From Trachythela sp. YZ-2020 (lineage: Eukaryota; Cnidaria; Anthozoa; Malacalcyonacea; Clavulariidae): DNA of 64,000 nt. Location of the stretch: the NCBI GenBank assembly GCA_016169945.1, contig JADLSH010000039.1, forward strand, positions 62,001-126,000, in the 5' to 3' direction. The notes under the pieces are model-generated. The model saw only the letters and a program-made list of their open reading frames with translations, was not told the DNA's origin and did not search any database. Both the position numbers and the translations under genes were made by a program. Positions 10,294 to 21,299 of this stretch are shown here, piece after piece. Numbering within the stretch: the stretch's first letter is position 1; each line of letters begins with the position of its first letter.

Positions 10294-12147
10294 GGTTAAT
10301 ATACCTTTTCCCTTTTAGCAGCACGCGCGCAATGCATGACGGTAGTTGATTATCAAAGTTAATTTTAGTTGTCATGGCGAAGTGTTCATGCAGGAGCGAC
10401 TTTGTTCCGAAGGAAATCTTGCGGATTTTCAGGCCTTTTGACTTAAACTAAAAGGATAATATAATAATATTACCGTAAGAAAAATATAACTGCCAGCTAT
10501 AAATAATCGGAAAGATATAGGAATCGCGGGCAGTTTTCGTGAGAAAAACGGCTCTAAAATCACCAAGGAGCGAACAGCTTATTCGACGAAAATGGTTTTC
10601 GAATCAAGGCTCCTTGTACTTTCAAGCGATGAGTTATTGTATTATGTAAAGATCAAGAGATTATTTTGATATGTGAATACCATAATTATATTGTTTATTT
10701 TTTATCTATGAAAATAAAGCAATCTGATTGGCTAGCGAGCGTTTCAGAGCGGTCCGGATTTTTGCATCCGGCCCGCTCTGAAACTCATCCGGCCCGCTCT
10801 GGATTACGCGACAAAACACAGGAGTGAAACAATTTTTAGATTAAAAAATCTACCCAAAAAGTTCAAAAAGCTAGCCTAACGATAGTTAGAGTACAAAAAT
10901 GAATTGCATCAACTCCAAAGGCTTCATACTAAGCATGATGCGTCGAGAAAACTAATACATTTGTTTTAAATGCTCGTGTATTAAAACTAATACATTTGTT
11001 TTAATGCTCATGTATTTCAGTATTTGGCCACATTAAAGTTAAAAAAATACAGTTTAAACAGATATCATAGAAGAAAAAACTTTTCTCCACACATAAAACT
11101 TAAAAATATGGACCAACTGTAGTGAAAACATGATTTTTCGGCCCATTTGTTAAAGTACTTTTCGTATACATATTGTAAACAAAAAACAATTAAAGTCGTG
11201 GCCCTTTACTTGGCAAACAATGTTGAGGCTATATGTTTTTTTACCGTGAAATGACCAGAAAAAAATTACAGCATACCTTGTTCATTGTCCATGAGTTTTA
11301 GTAGAAAGCGTTGATCGAAGTCAAAACACATGCATTCACTGCATGATTCACTTTATGAGTTTTTTATGGCCAAAGCAAGTAAACACGAAGATATCCTTGT
11401 CGAACTAAACACGGAATACCGGAAAACCAGGCCAAAACCATTCATTCCTATGCTTTTCTACTGCCATATTTAAAAATATCGTGTACATTTGTACAGAAAC
11501 TATGTTTTTTTGTGAGTTTCTTGCCAGTTTTCTTCAGTTTTCGTCTTCGTGTTTTCTTTTAACGTTCAAGTTTTGTCAGCCTCGCTTTGAATTCACAATT
11601 GCACTGATCTCAAATTATTTCGCTACACTGGAATTTTCAATTTTAATAAATTATTAAATTTTACCTATGATAAAAAATAAACACGTTATTTACCGGCAGC
11701 GTCGGTCCGGATGAGAAAAACTGTGCTCTCGGTCTTGAAAACGTCCCTCGCCCTACGGGCTCGGGCCGTTTTCAAAACCTCGGGCACAGTTTTTCTCATC
11801 CGGACCTCGCAACCGGTAAATAACATATATATATTTCAACATGACCAATTTTAGAATCATTTACATTTTTTCCAATTCGTCTATTTTTTGTTCATTGAAC
11901 ATGGCATGTGCTTTGCTTGAAACTGTTTGACTTGGCCTATTTTGGCGCGAAAAATATAAACATTGCAGCCAATGTTGCAGTGTCAGTCTACTCCGTAGTA
12001 TTTTCACTTGTTGTGTGGTAGTTTTGCTTGTTTTTGTCCTGCAAACCTTTGTAGAATTCTTGGTTTTTATCTTCCCGTATTTACCAGTGTACAATAGGTT
12101 CTAAATTTATTCTAAAATTCGAGAATATATTTATTCTTTGCCACAAA
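10294..12147. repeat. Left terminal inverted repeat (interrupted)
   Basis: Two blocks, about 10294-10694 and 11829-12147, together about 720 bp. They are the inverse of 17888-18607. The interruption is the hairpin element at 10695-11828. Confidence 0.8.
10695..11828. mobile_element. End-hairpin element, copy A
   Basis: About 1.13 kb. Near the left end: caatctgattggct followed by a hairpin (agcggtccgg ... ccggcccgct). At the right end: an imperfect ~120-bp hairpin with stem gtccggatgagaaaaactgt / acagtttttctcatccggac, loop ccctacgggctcggg, ending taaataacatatatat. No ORF of note. Boundaries come from comparison with the empty site in the other terminal repeat. Related copies are at 34940-36080, 46040-46475 and 48303-48830. 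Confidence 0.7.
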
Positions 12148-12387
12148 CCTTCGGTGTAAACCCGTTTTTGTGGACAAGTTTTGTATAGTAATTTCCAGTT
12201 TTAGCTGAATATTTTTAACATAATATTTAAATATACATAATTTTTAAAATTAATTTAATTTTACATCTTTATTGGTTGAACGTTTTAAATTAATTGAACG
12301 AATAAATATAAATATAGCAAATAATATGGTTAAAATAAATATATAAACTTATAGTTGGGTTAAATTTAAAAAAATATATCTAGCAAA

Positions 12388-13922
12388 ATGGAAGATGAAC
12401 CTTGCACCTCAAAGAATGTAGACAACGTTAACCCTCAACCATGGACTAGGGATATAGAGTTACTACCTCCATTCAGACACAATAAACTTCAAAAACACAT
12501 GGACCTGGATTCTCAACAAATACCATCCAGCACTCAGAAAGACGAGAAGTTAGGCTATCGTCTGATTAAAGAAGGGTATATTAGCAATGTTCAAGCAAAG
12601 CCTAATATTCCAAACAGTGCCAATGGAAAATAATTTATACCAAAAGGTACAGTGCATGGATCAATGAAGAAGATTAGTTATGTTGTTTATGTGCACCTAA
12701 ACCAATTGACTGGTGATGTTGTTCATGGTCATTGTTCACGTAAGGCGGGCAAGGGAGGCATATGTAAACATGTCGCTGCTATGTTATATCAAATTATTGA
12801 CTGTGTACAATTAGAACTGTCAGAAGTCCCCGATGTTTCGACATGCACGCAGGTCTTACAACAATGGAATGTACTCCATGGAGAAGGATCCGACGACACT
12901 GTCCTTTTCGAAAATATAGCATTTAAAAAATCATCATATATAAAAGATACAAGTAAGCGGAAACGTAGAAATGGAAAGAATGTTGACTTCAACCCAACAC
13001 CACACAACAGAACTGTAACGAAGAATGACATTAAAACTTTGGTCAATAGTTTACAATGCAAAGAAAGGGCTGAATATTTAAGAAATGTTTTGGAGTCTAA
13101 CAATTTCATAGCAGTTCTTTTTGAAGAAATACACAGTAACCTTCCTTCAAAAACATGCCGCACTGAGCAAGCTCCATGCAACCTAAATGACAGCCATGTT
13201 CGAGATCAAACATTGGAAGATTTAAAAAATAGAAAAATTAAGCTATCGAATGTTCGTTCTGAAAATGGAGCACATGCTGCTAGTTTGGAGTTAACACGTG
13301 ACCAATTTCTGGAAATTGAACGTAACACTCGGGGCAGGACTCTTGTGATAGGTGGTACAATGAAGGAAAGCATCGCATTACTGCATCAAATTTTGGCTTG
13401 GTGATAAAAATAAGAAAATTTATTTACCCAAAGTCATCATTATGTCCTGCACCATGTAAATGGGGGAATCGAAATGAAACTGAGGCATTGAAACAGTATG
13501 TTTCACACAAACTTAACTGTGTAAATGTCTGTTCATTATGCGGTTTTGTTGTTGACAAAACTTCACCTTGGCTAGGGGCCAGCCCAGATTTTCTTGTTCA
13601 TTATGCAAGTGAACCTATCTCAGCTATCGGACTTGGAGAGATCAAATTAATGTCCGTACTCAAAGCAAGACAACACCCTAAATGAAGCTTGTGAAGCCCA
13701 ACATTTTACCCTATCTAAAGTTAATGGTAAAATTTCATTGAAACGGAATCATAATTATTATTATCAAGTGCAAGGATGTTTGGCCACATTTCAGCTTAAT
13801 TGGTCAGATTTTGTTGTTTACACAAAAAATTACCTCTATGTTTAAATAATTTACTTTGATGAGGAACTTTGGGAGAAAACCATCTTACCAGAGTTAACAG
13901 AGTTTTTTTTAAGTATCTGTTG
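12388..13922 (+). pseudogene. SWIM zinc-finger plus YqaJ nuclease gene of the transposon
   Basis: Read in order: an N-terminal region (from ATG 12388) with LPPFRHNKLQKHM; a stop at 12631, in frame with the rest; a SWIM-like zinc motif (GHCSRKAG ... ICKHVAAMLY), in which His replaces the usual first Cys of C-x-C; a linker to 13404; then, after a frameshift, a YqaJ/lambda-exonuclease-type domain with GNRNETEALKQY, PWLGASPDF, GLGEIK (the acidic-x-Lys active site), and after another shift at about 13684 the RNHNYYYQVQG block and DFVVYT. A further stop lies at 13843. The catalytic residues are all visible but spread over three frames. Such genes accompany the transposase in these elements; their exact role is not known to me. 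Confidence 0.75.
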
Positions 13923-13924
13923 CC

Positions 13925-14300
13925 ACAAATAAATATGTCTTAAAACAATTGATATTTTTTATCATAACTAAGAAATGGGGCGCTAGGATGCAAATTACTT
14001 ACACTGAAATATGCAGTTATTTTCTAACTGAATCATTACTGAATGCCTAACACACTAACATTTACATCAAGCTGTGTTTAAATTAAAATGCTTGAAATTA
14101 CTTTGAGTAATGCACTAAGAAAGAATATACATGTTTGTTTTTATTTCTGTTCAACAAATAACTGAGGTAAGAATAATGTTAAATATGTGCAAATGTTACC
14201 CCTATTTCCCTTCTCCAAACTACATAAACGCGTTGATAATAGTGACGAAATGTAATGTTAAAATGTACAAAATAATCTCAAAGACTGTCCTTACAAAACA
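13925..14300. other. No gene seen
   Basis: AT-rich sequence after the YqaJ pseudogene. It may hold the 3' LTR region of the Gypsy fragment, but I could not define LTR ends. Confidence 0.4.
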
Positions 14301-14557
14301 TGTGTTTCTCTGTCAAAACATTGTCCCGCGAGTTTTTCACACTGTCTGTCCGCGCGCGATTCATAAGTTATATTTCACCGTTGTAGGGCAGCGGCCCTAC
14401 ACTTTCCCCCTGGAAAGAAATGTCGAACGCGACATTGGTTAAACAAACCATAAAATTAACAATTTAGTCGTGATGGTGGGTTTCTGTTTCTGGATGGTCG
14501 GGTATTTTCCGTCTTCGTCTGTGATCCTGGCTCTATTGCAGGTGTCGACTGTTGTTA

Positions 14558-14665
14558 ATCAACCGCTGGGATCTCTGGGTTCTCAACCGCTGGGATCTCT
14601 GGGTTCTTAACCGCTGCGATCTCTGGGTTCTCAACCGCAGGGATCTCTGGGTTCTCAACACTTAG
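14558..14665. repeat. 26-bp minisatellite at the Gypsy 3' end
   Basis: Four tandem units of ctcaaccgctgggatctctg plus ggttct, with few changes (for example tgcgatc, gcaggga). Confidence 0.85.
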
Positions 14666-14790
14666 ATTCTGTTCTACATCCGGAGTTGGTCGTCTCTACG
14701 TCTGGTCCACTCTCTTCGTCTCTAGGTATAGGGATGGATTGGGCCATTGGCTCGAATGTTAAGCCATCTAATTCGTCTTCACAATCTAAA

Positions 14791-17236
14791 TCAGATTGAC
14801 TGGTTTGTCTTTTGGTGGGGGGGGGGGGTCGTATTCTTTTTTTGGTCAGCAGGTATTTTTGGATTCAACTGCGGTTCTACAGGAAGCGAGTTGCAGGGTA
14901 ACAACATATTTCGGTGAAGAGTTCTACTCGGGCCATTAGAACTTTCGGATTTAACTGAATAGGCTGGGCTATCTCCCCCTCTTCTAGTGACCACGACGTG
15001 TATCTTATCTTCCCAATGGCTTCGCAGCTTGCTTGGATTTCCTCGTTTACTTAGATTTCGTACCAGAACCCTATCTCCAGGTCGTAACTCCCAACTACGG
15101 ATGCGACGGTCGTATAACTTTTCCCCTCTCACTCTACTCTGTTTACTTTCCTCGTTTGCAATTATGTATGCTTCAGACATCGCTTCGCGCCAGTTGTTTA
15201 CAAATTCCGCACAATGGACTCGTTGTCCCAGTTGAAAATCATGTCTATAGGTACTTTGTAGGCGCGGATGCCTACAAAACAAGAGGTAAAATGGCGAGAA
15301 TCCTGTTGACTCATGGCGCGTAGAATTATAGGCATGAACCACTTTCTGGCGATGGTTTTTCCAGTGTGATTTCTGTGTTTCCGGTAGGGTTCGTAGCATC
15401 AGTGGCGTGGTCAGCCCGCCGATTTGGTCCCGCTATGCAAATTTCAAATCATTACTCATTATTCATTTCTTTAGAAATTGATTGTGTTCACCGTCAATGA
15501 ACATGAACAAATTTGCATAGCGGAACTAAATCGGCGGACTGGGTACGCTACTGCGTAGCATAGCGAGGAGGGTTCGATTGAATCGTTCTACTTGGCCGTT
15601 GCCTTGCGGGTGGTAAGGGGTAGTCCTCGAATGATTAATTCCACACCATTTTTCCAGCTGTTTGAAGAGATTATTTTCAAATTCTCCACCTTGATCGTGG
15701 TGGAGTTTTTCTGGAAAACCGAAACGTAAAATGAAGTCATTATATAACTTCTCTGCCACTGTCTTAGCTGACTTATTCCGGGTGGCATAGGTCTGTGCGT
15801 AACGGGTAAAATGGTCCATCATAACCAAAATGTACTCGTGACCACCACCACTTTTCTCGAGATGAACAAAGTATAGTCAACCCATCTGGAATGGAGCCGT
15901 TGTTGTAATAGGCTGTAATGGTGCCCTAGTGTGAAAAGTAGGAATCTTTTGCTTCAGACAACGACATTTTTTCGAAATATACGATTCTACATCTCTCTGC
16001 ATGTGCGGCCAATAAAATCGAGAGCGAGCAAGTTCCAGTACCCTATCTCCTCCTAAGTGGCCCATTTGCCTGTGAAGTTCTTCGTATACCAACCAATGGA
16101 ACTTCTTTGGCAAGACAATTTGATTGTTTAAACCACTCTTCCTCCGAAGCAATCCTTGGTTGTCCAACTCCAGCTTGTTCCACTCGTGAAGGAGGTACCG
16201 TGTTTCATGCGGTTCACTTGCTGTTTTTTCTGAAGTAGGTCTTTCCTTTGATTCAATCCACTTGATCACTTTGCTGATTGTCGTGTCTTCTCTTTGGGCT
16301 AGCGCTATTTCATCACATGAAATGGTGTTAACGGAAACATTTTCAATATATAGTTCATATCTTCTTCCAACACATCCGGATTCGTAGTGAGAGCTGTAAT
16401 CCAGTTGATGTTACACTCTTTCTGTTCCAAGCTAGATGATACAACGGCTTGAAGTGTGTCCTCCGTGAGCTCCTCAGTGCATGAATCTAAGTAACTGTCA
16501 ACGTTTAGTGACAACCTTGATAATGCGTCAGCATCTGTGTTCACTTACCAGGACGATATTTAATGGTGAAATGGAAATCTGCTCGCTCCCCCACCCAACG
16601 TAGCCCAGTCGCATTTAGTTTTGCGGAGGACAAGACGTACGTGAATGGGTTATTATCCGTATAGACTGTAAATTCCGGGGCATAATATAGATAGTCACGG
16701 AAATGATCACAGATCGCCCACTTGAGGGCAAGGAATTCTAATTTGCCCGAATGATGATGGTAATTTCTTTCGGCAGGTGTCAAGCTTCGAGAGGCATACG
16801 CGATCACTCTTGTTTGACCATTTTGACGTTTATACAGGACCGCTCCCTGTCCCTCTTCAAACGCATCGGTGCACACAATATATGATTCATTAAAATCTGG
16901 GTAAGCCATAGCAGGTAGGTCAGCCAAATGATCTAATAGCTCTTCAAGAATGGTTTGATGATCTTTAGTCCATTGAACAAGAGTACTCGAGGGCAGTTGT
17001 CCTTTTGATTTACTATTACTCCCTGCGTTTTTTCTGTCACTCTTAATTAGGTCGTAAATTGGTTTCGCTTTTCTAGATAAATTTGGAATGTATCCCCGAT
17101 AACAATTTCGCAGTCCCATTAAACGCCTAACATCACCAACGTTTTTAGGAGGAGAGGACTTTAAATTATGAATGGCATCCACTCCTGCAGGGTCAAGTCG
17201 ATAACCGCTTTCTGAGACAATACGTCCCAAGAACAC
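14791..17236 (-). pseudogene. Gypsy pol remnant (RT end, RNase H, integrase)
   Basis: 17236-16541: FLGRIVSESG, the RT-thumb L-M-G-L-x-N-C-Y-R stretch, and RNase H with VCTDAFEEGQGAVLY and FTVYTDNNPFTYV. 16544-16305: ALSRLSLN linker. 16269-15877: integrase zinc site, H-x-x-x-G-H-L-G ... C-R-C. 15828-15562: integrase core with [21 protein letters not shown] and the [12 protein letters not shown] stretch (D, D, E all present). 15399-14791: C-terminal region with YNSTRHESTGFSPFYLLF. Frame breaks occur at about 16544 and 16270. A hAT MITE splits the integrase at 15400-15553. Confidence 0.85.
15400..15553. mobile_element. hAT-type MITE, 154 bp, inside the Gypsy integrase
   Basis: The terminal repeats start cagtggcgtgg and, from the other end, cagtagcgtac, the usual hAT CAGNGGCG-type terminus. 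Both sides carry the identical 8-mer cgtagcat (15392-15399 and 15554-15561), the length expected for hAT. Almost the whole element folds back on itself. Confidence 0.92.
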
Positions 17237-17249
17237 TACTTCTCTCTCA

Positions 17250-17724
17250 ATCGCGCTCTGGTATTAGAGCCATAGTATATCAAATTATGACATGCAGGTG
17301 AAAGATAATCAAAAAAGGCACTAAAAGTTGTATAGACAGGAAATCCAGTACAGAACCTGAAGTCAAGATCACTCCCAACAAACCTTTCTAGCCGAAATGC
17401 AAATTTTTCTGCTACATCAATTATTTTTTGAAGGACATTACACTTTGTTTTTATGGTGTCTATTTCTTTTTTCATTTCCATTTCATTTGAAATAGGAGCA
17501 CATACTCTAGTCACATCTGCTTCATTGTTCATAGGTGTATGTTCATCAACATTCATAGCACACACTTCATCTTCAAATGCAGTTGTATAACAAATTTCTG
17601 GTCTAAAGAGTTGTCTTCGAGCTTCTACATTTTTATGCATTGCTAACTCTGATGGTAAATGACTCAAATATGGTTTTTTTTCCACCTGGAAAGTAACTTG
17701 AACACACTCTTGAATTTGAACCAA
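17250..17724 (-). pseudogene. DDE-type transposase, N-terminal fragment of the ISL2EU-like element
   Basis: The minus frame contains a coiled-coil-like stretch (MEMKKEIDTIKTKC), then FRFCTGFPVYTTF and ending NLIYYGSNT. The F-R-x-x-T-G-F-P-x-x-x-x-F ... Y-x-G-S motif precedes the DDE domain in many PIF/Harbinger- and THAP-associated transposases. The frame is cut right after GSNT by the Gypsy fragment, so the catalytic domain is lost. It is convergent with the YqaJ gene. Confidence 0.7.
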
Positions 17725-17887
17725 TGTTTATCCGTACTTTTGTTCTGAGTAGTTTAACCCTTTTTTTTTTGTAATGCCTCGTCCTTTGGTATTTTGTGAA
17801 ATGAAAGTCCTGGATTTTTGTATTGTTATTTGTACAGTGTGTAACACAGCGGTTGACCCCCCCACGTTTAACTTTGCAGGTATTCGT

Positions 17888-18607
17888 TGTGGCAAAGAAT
17901 AAATATATTGTCGAATTTTAGAATAAATTTAGAACCTACTGTTCACTGGCAAATACGGGAAGATAAAAACCAATACTTCTACAAAGGTTTGCAGGACAAA
18001 AACAAAGCAAAACTACCACACAACAAGCGAAAATACGACGGAGTAGACTGATCCTGCAACATTGGCTACAATGTTTATATATTTTAAACAAAATAGGGCA
18101 AGTCAAACAGTCTCAAGCAAGTCTATATATGTAAGAAATGATTACCGAAATATTTAAAGCGCATGCCATGTTCAATAGACAAAGAAATGTTTAAACGAGT
18201 CTAAAATTGGCCATGTTGAAATATACAATATAGGGGAGTATTCACATATCAAAATAATCTCCTGATCTGTACATAATATAATAACTCACTTCTTGAAAGT
18301 AGAAGGAGCCTTGATTCGAAGGCTGTCGAATAAACTGTTCGCTCCTTGGTGATTGCAAAGCCGTTTTTCTTGCGAAAACTGTCCCCGATCCGTTCATTTT
18401 TCCGATTATTTATAGCTGGGAGTTATATTTTTCTTACGGCACTATTATTATCCTTTTAGTTTAAGTCAAAAGGCCTGAAAATCGGCAAGATTTGCTTCGG
18501 AACAAAGTCGCTCCTGAACACTTCGCCATGACAACTAAAATTTACTTTGATATCAACTACCGTCATACATTGCGCGCGTGTTGTTAAAAGGGAAAGGTCT
18601 ATTACCC
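17888..18607. repeat. Right terminal inverted repeat
   Basis: Uninterrupted partner of the left arm. It shows the pre-insertion sequence tatattgtatatttcaacat at the point where the left arm carries the hairpin element. Confidence 0.8.
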
Positions 18608-18875
18608 TATTGAAATTCTATGAACTAAAAATCTATTTAAAACCATATGCATTAAAAATCCTGGTGTTAATAATCTATATTGTCTGTAAAATATCTATAA
18701 AAAAGTTATAATATTTCTAAGTATAAATTTGCTAGAATGCCTACATCCCATGGAATTTGCTGGAATGTACAGTAATCAAAATGTTTTTGAAAACTTTGGC
18801 TTTCTCAAGCGCGAATTTGGCCAGGTGGCAAGGGCATGAGCCCGTATTATCGGTCAGTGGTTATTAAAATAAAAG

Positions 18876-19487
18876 ATGGCGTCGCTTATTGTAAATCTGC
18901 ACGAAATTGTAAAAGAGTACATAAAAAAGGCCAATGATAAAGAATTAGCTGGTCAAATTGGATCCGAAGTTCTTCTACGATCCAAACAAGTTGTAAAAAA
19001 GCATATGTTTGTTGGAGAAGATGCGTGTATGTATCACGTTGCAGTACTATGCCCCACGGTTTCAAGAGAATTGCTTTGTTGGACAAGAATCGCAAATCGT
19101 AGAATGAAGGTCACAACTTGCTTGGCTCATCCCTGGCAAGTCTGTATTATTAGAAATATGCACGAGGACATTTTTAATTTGCTGAAACTTACAATCACTA
19201 AAGGCTATTATGGCATTGTTGTTAAAAAGACCAAATGTGTTGAGCAGCTTCAAATAACTACAACAGAGACAGCCATTCACTGGATGATACATGTTATAAA
19301 GGAAACTACTGCAGTTGGTGTAAATAACATTTTCTTCAAGTTGTTAAGGAACAATGGGTACTGTAGAGCAGTCATTTCATGTAGTCATCCACTGATTATC
19401 AAGTTTTCTAAAAGGCAAGGAAGTGTAAAGATTGTTTTTCATTATGGCCATTGGAACCAGTTTGGTGTTCCTCAACATGTTTTCTAG
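18876..19487 (+). CDS. Hypothetical ORF, 203 codons, family not recognised
   Basis: It starts ATG in aaagATGGCGTCG, shortly after the right end of the ISL2EU-like element. Features: a helical N-terminus (MASLIVNLHEIVKEYIKK), several Cys and His (CWTRIANRRMKVTTC, C-L-A-H-P-W) and no membrane segment. It lies between two mobile elements and is most likely transposon-derived. The opposite strand also carries 70-76-codon frames here, so coding status is uncertain. Confidence 0.3.
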   Translation: MASLIVNLHEIVKEYIKKANDKELAGQIGSEVLLRSKQVVKKHMFVGEDACMYHVAVLCPTVSRELLCWTRIANRRMKVTTCLAHPWQVCIIRNMHEDIFNLLKLTITKGYYGIVVKKTKCVEQLQITTTETAIHWMIHVIKETTAVGVNNIFFKLLRNNGYCRAVISCSHPLIIKFSKRQGSVKIVFHYGHWNQFGVPQHVF

Positions 19488-19619
19488 AGTTAGTAATATT
19501 ATGAAAGAACTTCCAAATGTAAAGTTTTGTTTAACTTCCTAATTGATTTGTGTTTTGGGTTTATAATTATACATGATCTGAATTATACATAATCCATTTT
19601 CACTTTGGATGTGTTTACC

Positions 19620-21119
19620 AACATTTAAAAAAGTGACAAGCCAAGAGGTGGCTTCGTCATCTTTACCAAAGGGAGCACCGTCAGCTCCAATGGCAAGTCT
19701 GAAATGCTATGGCAAACTACCAAAATGCTGGAAAAACGACTCAGAGCCAAATGCTTGATGAACAAGTATATAAAGTTCTGCTAAATTAGTAATATAGCTG
19801 CAGAAATCCCTATGCGACCCGTTGACCGGTTCCTCAAATTCACCTATATCGGTCTTACAAGATGTAGCTGCAAAATCATGAATGTTGTCCAAATTGACTG
19901 ATTTAATAAAAGCAATCAATTTGTCGTAGTAAACAAGTTTTGCATACCTATAGATTTGCCAAATTTGGTTTGCATATTTCTACAGATAGCTTTGTATTTT
20001 TCTTTGGATAATAGGCCTTTCTCATATAAGATTTTTAAACTGCAACACATATTATCCCGACTTTCTTCGCTCTGTTTAACTTGCTTGTTTACTATAGCAG
20101 GAATAACCTTACTTTGCATCTTAGGGGATGACTGCACACATGCTGTCATTTGTTCAGGTGTACTCTCGTTAATGAGGGTCACCCACATTCCAGCAAGAGC
20201 TGCGGATGTTTTATCTAGAAAAAAAAGGAAAATGATCAAGCATATTGTACCTGTCAAGAGTGCGGTAGAGTAGCAGGGCTTTATAGGTTACAAGACTATC
20301 TGTGTCTGTCCATCTGTCTTGTTAACACATTAAGCATTACGTATTGTAAGCTTAACATGTTAAGCCACACCTCCTCCACAAAAGCTCCCAGTACATTGCT
20401 CACATGTCTCTACTAAGCTATTATTTTGCTCTGTCTATTAATGCCAGACAATTTTACTTGCCACGCACAAAGGATCTAATGCTGCAGCATGCATAAAATA
20501 ATGATATTTTCATAATTTATTACCTTCACTATCCCCGTGTATGACCCTACAAGCATCAAGGGTTTCTTTTCGCCTTCTCCTACTTGTTCGACCTTTTAGC
20601 AAATCCTGAAATTTATCTGAGGTTTGTGGATTTAACTGAGATGGAATTTTCTGTCTCATGGTCTTCATTCTCTTTTGTGCCACCTCAAGACCTTTAGTCC
20701 TTTCACTTGTGAGTTATCTCTTTCTATCTGATCTAGTGTGATCTTTTGAGTTGAGTAAAGATATTTTCTTTTGTTGGCGTTCAACCTGAAACCAATAGTT
20801 GTTAAGATAGCTTGAGTGTATTGTTCCATCTGGTATTGCAGGGTAATTTTGGTGCAGAAATATTTCTAAAACATACATACTTTTTTCATATTTTCTGGAC
20901 ATCTTTTTGCAGACTTGTTAGTTCTTCATTCTGTGTCAAGTACTTCTCCTGTAGTTCTTTATTTCTTCTCGCAAGTTCACCTAGTGGAAAGCGAATACGG
21001 GAAACTGTTTTGTCACTAGATGCCCGGCCACATTTACCCTTATTTCCCATCGACAATATGAAGCCACGTGTTTCATGCAAAAGCCTGGATGTCACGATGA
21101 AGCCTAAAACCCAAAACAT
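19620..21119 (-). pseudogene. Decayed multi-exon gene of an unrecognised, probably transposon-related family
   Basis: Pieces on the minus strand: 21119-20886 (CGRASSDKTVSRIRFPLGEL, then LARRNKELQEKY, a coiled coil); an acceptor tttcag at about 20790 and VERQQKKISLLN; an in-frame stop at 20714; a basic block RTSRRRRKETLD; a donor at 20522; an acceptor ttctag at 20215; then AALAGMWVTLINES, FCSYITNLAELYILVHQAFG and, after a frameshift, LAIGADGAPFGKDDEATSWL at about 19690-19630. GADGAPFGKD is a motif I associate with uncharacterised invertebrate multi-copy proteins, but I cannot name the family. Stops and shifts make it non-functional. Confidence 0.5.
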
Positions 21120-21299
21120 AAATAATACTAAACGTTAGACCATGTAGAAGATTTCTATGGTTTTCAGATTTTGAATATTGAAAACTCGAAACTAGATAAA
21201 GAACCGTTGTAGTTAACAGCTTGCTTGCGAATAAACAAGTAGTTGGTCAACCATTCAAGTTCAATTCAAGTTCAATTCCTGTAATCCCATACGAAGACA

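Larger units (their letters stand above)
14330..17249 (-). mobile_element. Ty3/Gypsy retrotransposon, 5'-truncated
   Basis: The minus-strand order is reverse transcriptase end, RNase H, integrase zinc site, integrase core, C-terminal region. It starts inside the reverse transcriptase at the junction with the transposase frame (about 17249), so gag, protease and the catalytic RT motif are missing and no 5' LTR is seen. The left boundary is uncertain; a possible LTR start-like stretch lies near 14330-14450. Confidence 0.8.
10294..18607. mobile_element. ISL2EU-like DNA transposon with 720-bp terminal inverted repeats
   Basis: The right terminal repeat (17888-18607) matches the left one (10294-12147) base for base over long stretches, once a 1.1-kb insertion in the left arm is removed. 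The ends read ggttaatataccttttccc and the inverse. Inside are a SWIM-plus-YqaJ gene on the plus strand and a DDE-type transposase fragment on the minus strand, pointing at each other. From memory, the ISL2EU group of the PIF/Harbinger-related superfamily encodes a transposase together with a YqaJ nuclease, which is the basis of the name. The expected 2-bp target duplication is not decidable. A Gypsy fragment sits in the transposase gene, so the copy is dead. Confidence 0.65.

Noticed and set aside
10375..10449. 24-codon ORF inside the left terminal repeat (MAKCSCRSDF...)
   Set aside because: The copy in the right terminal repeat differs by a 4-base indel that shifts the frame, so it is not kept as coding.
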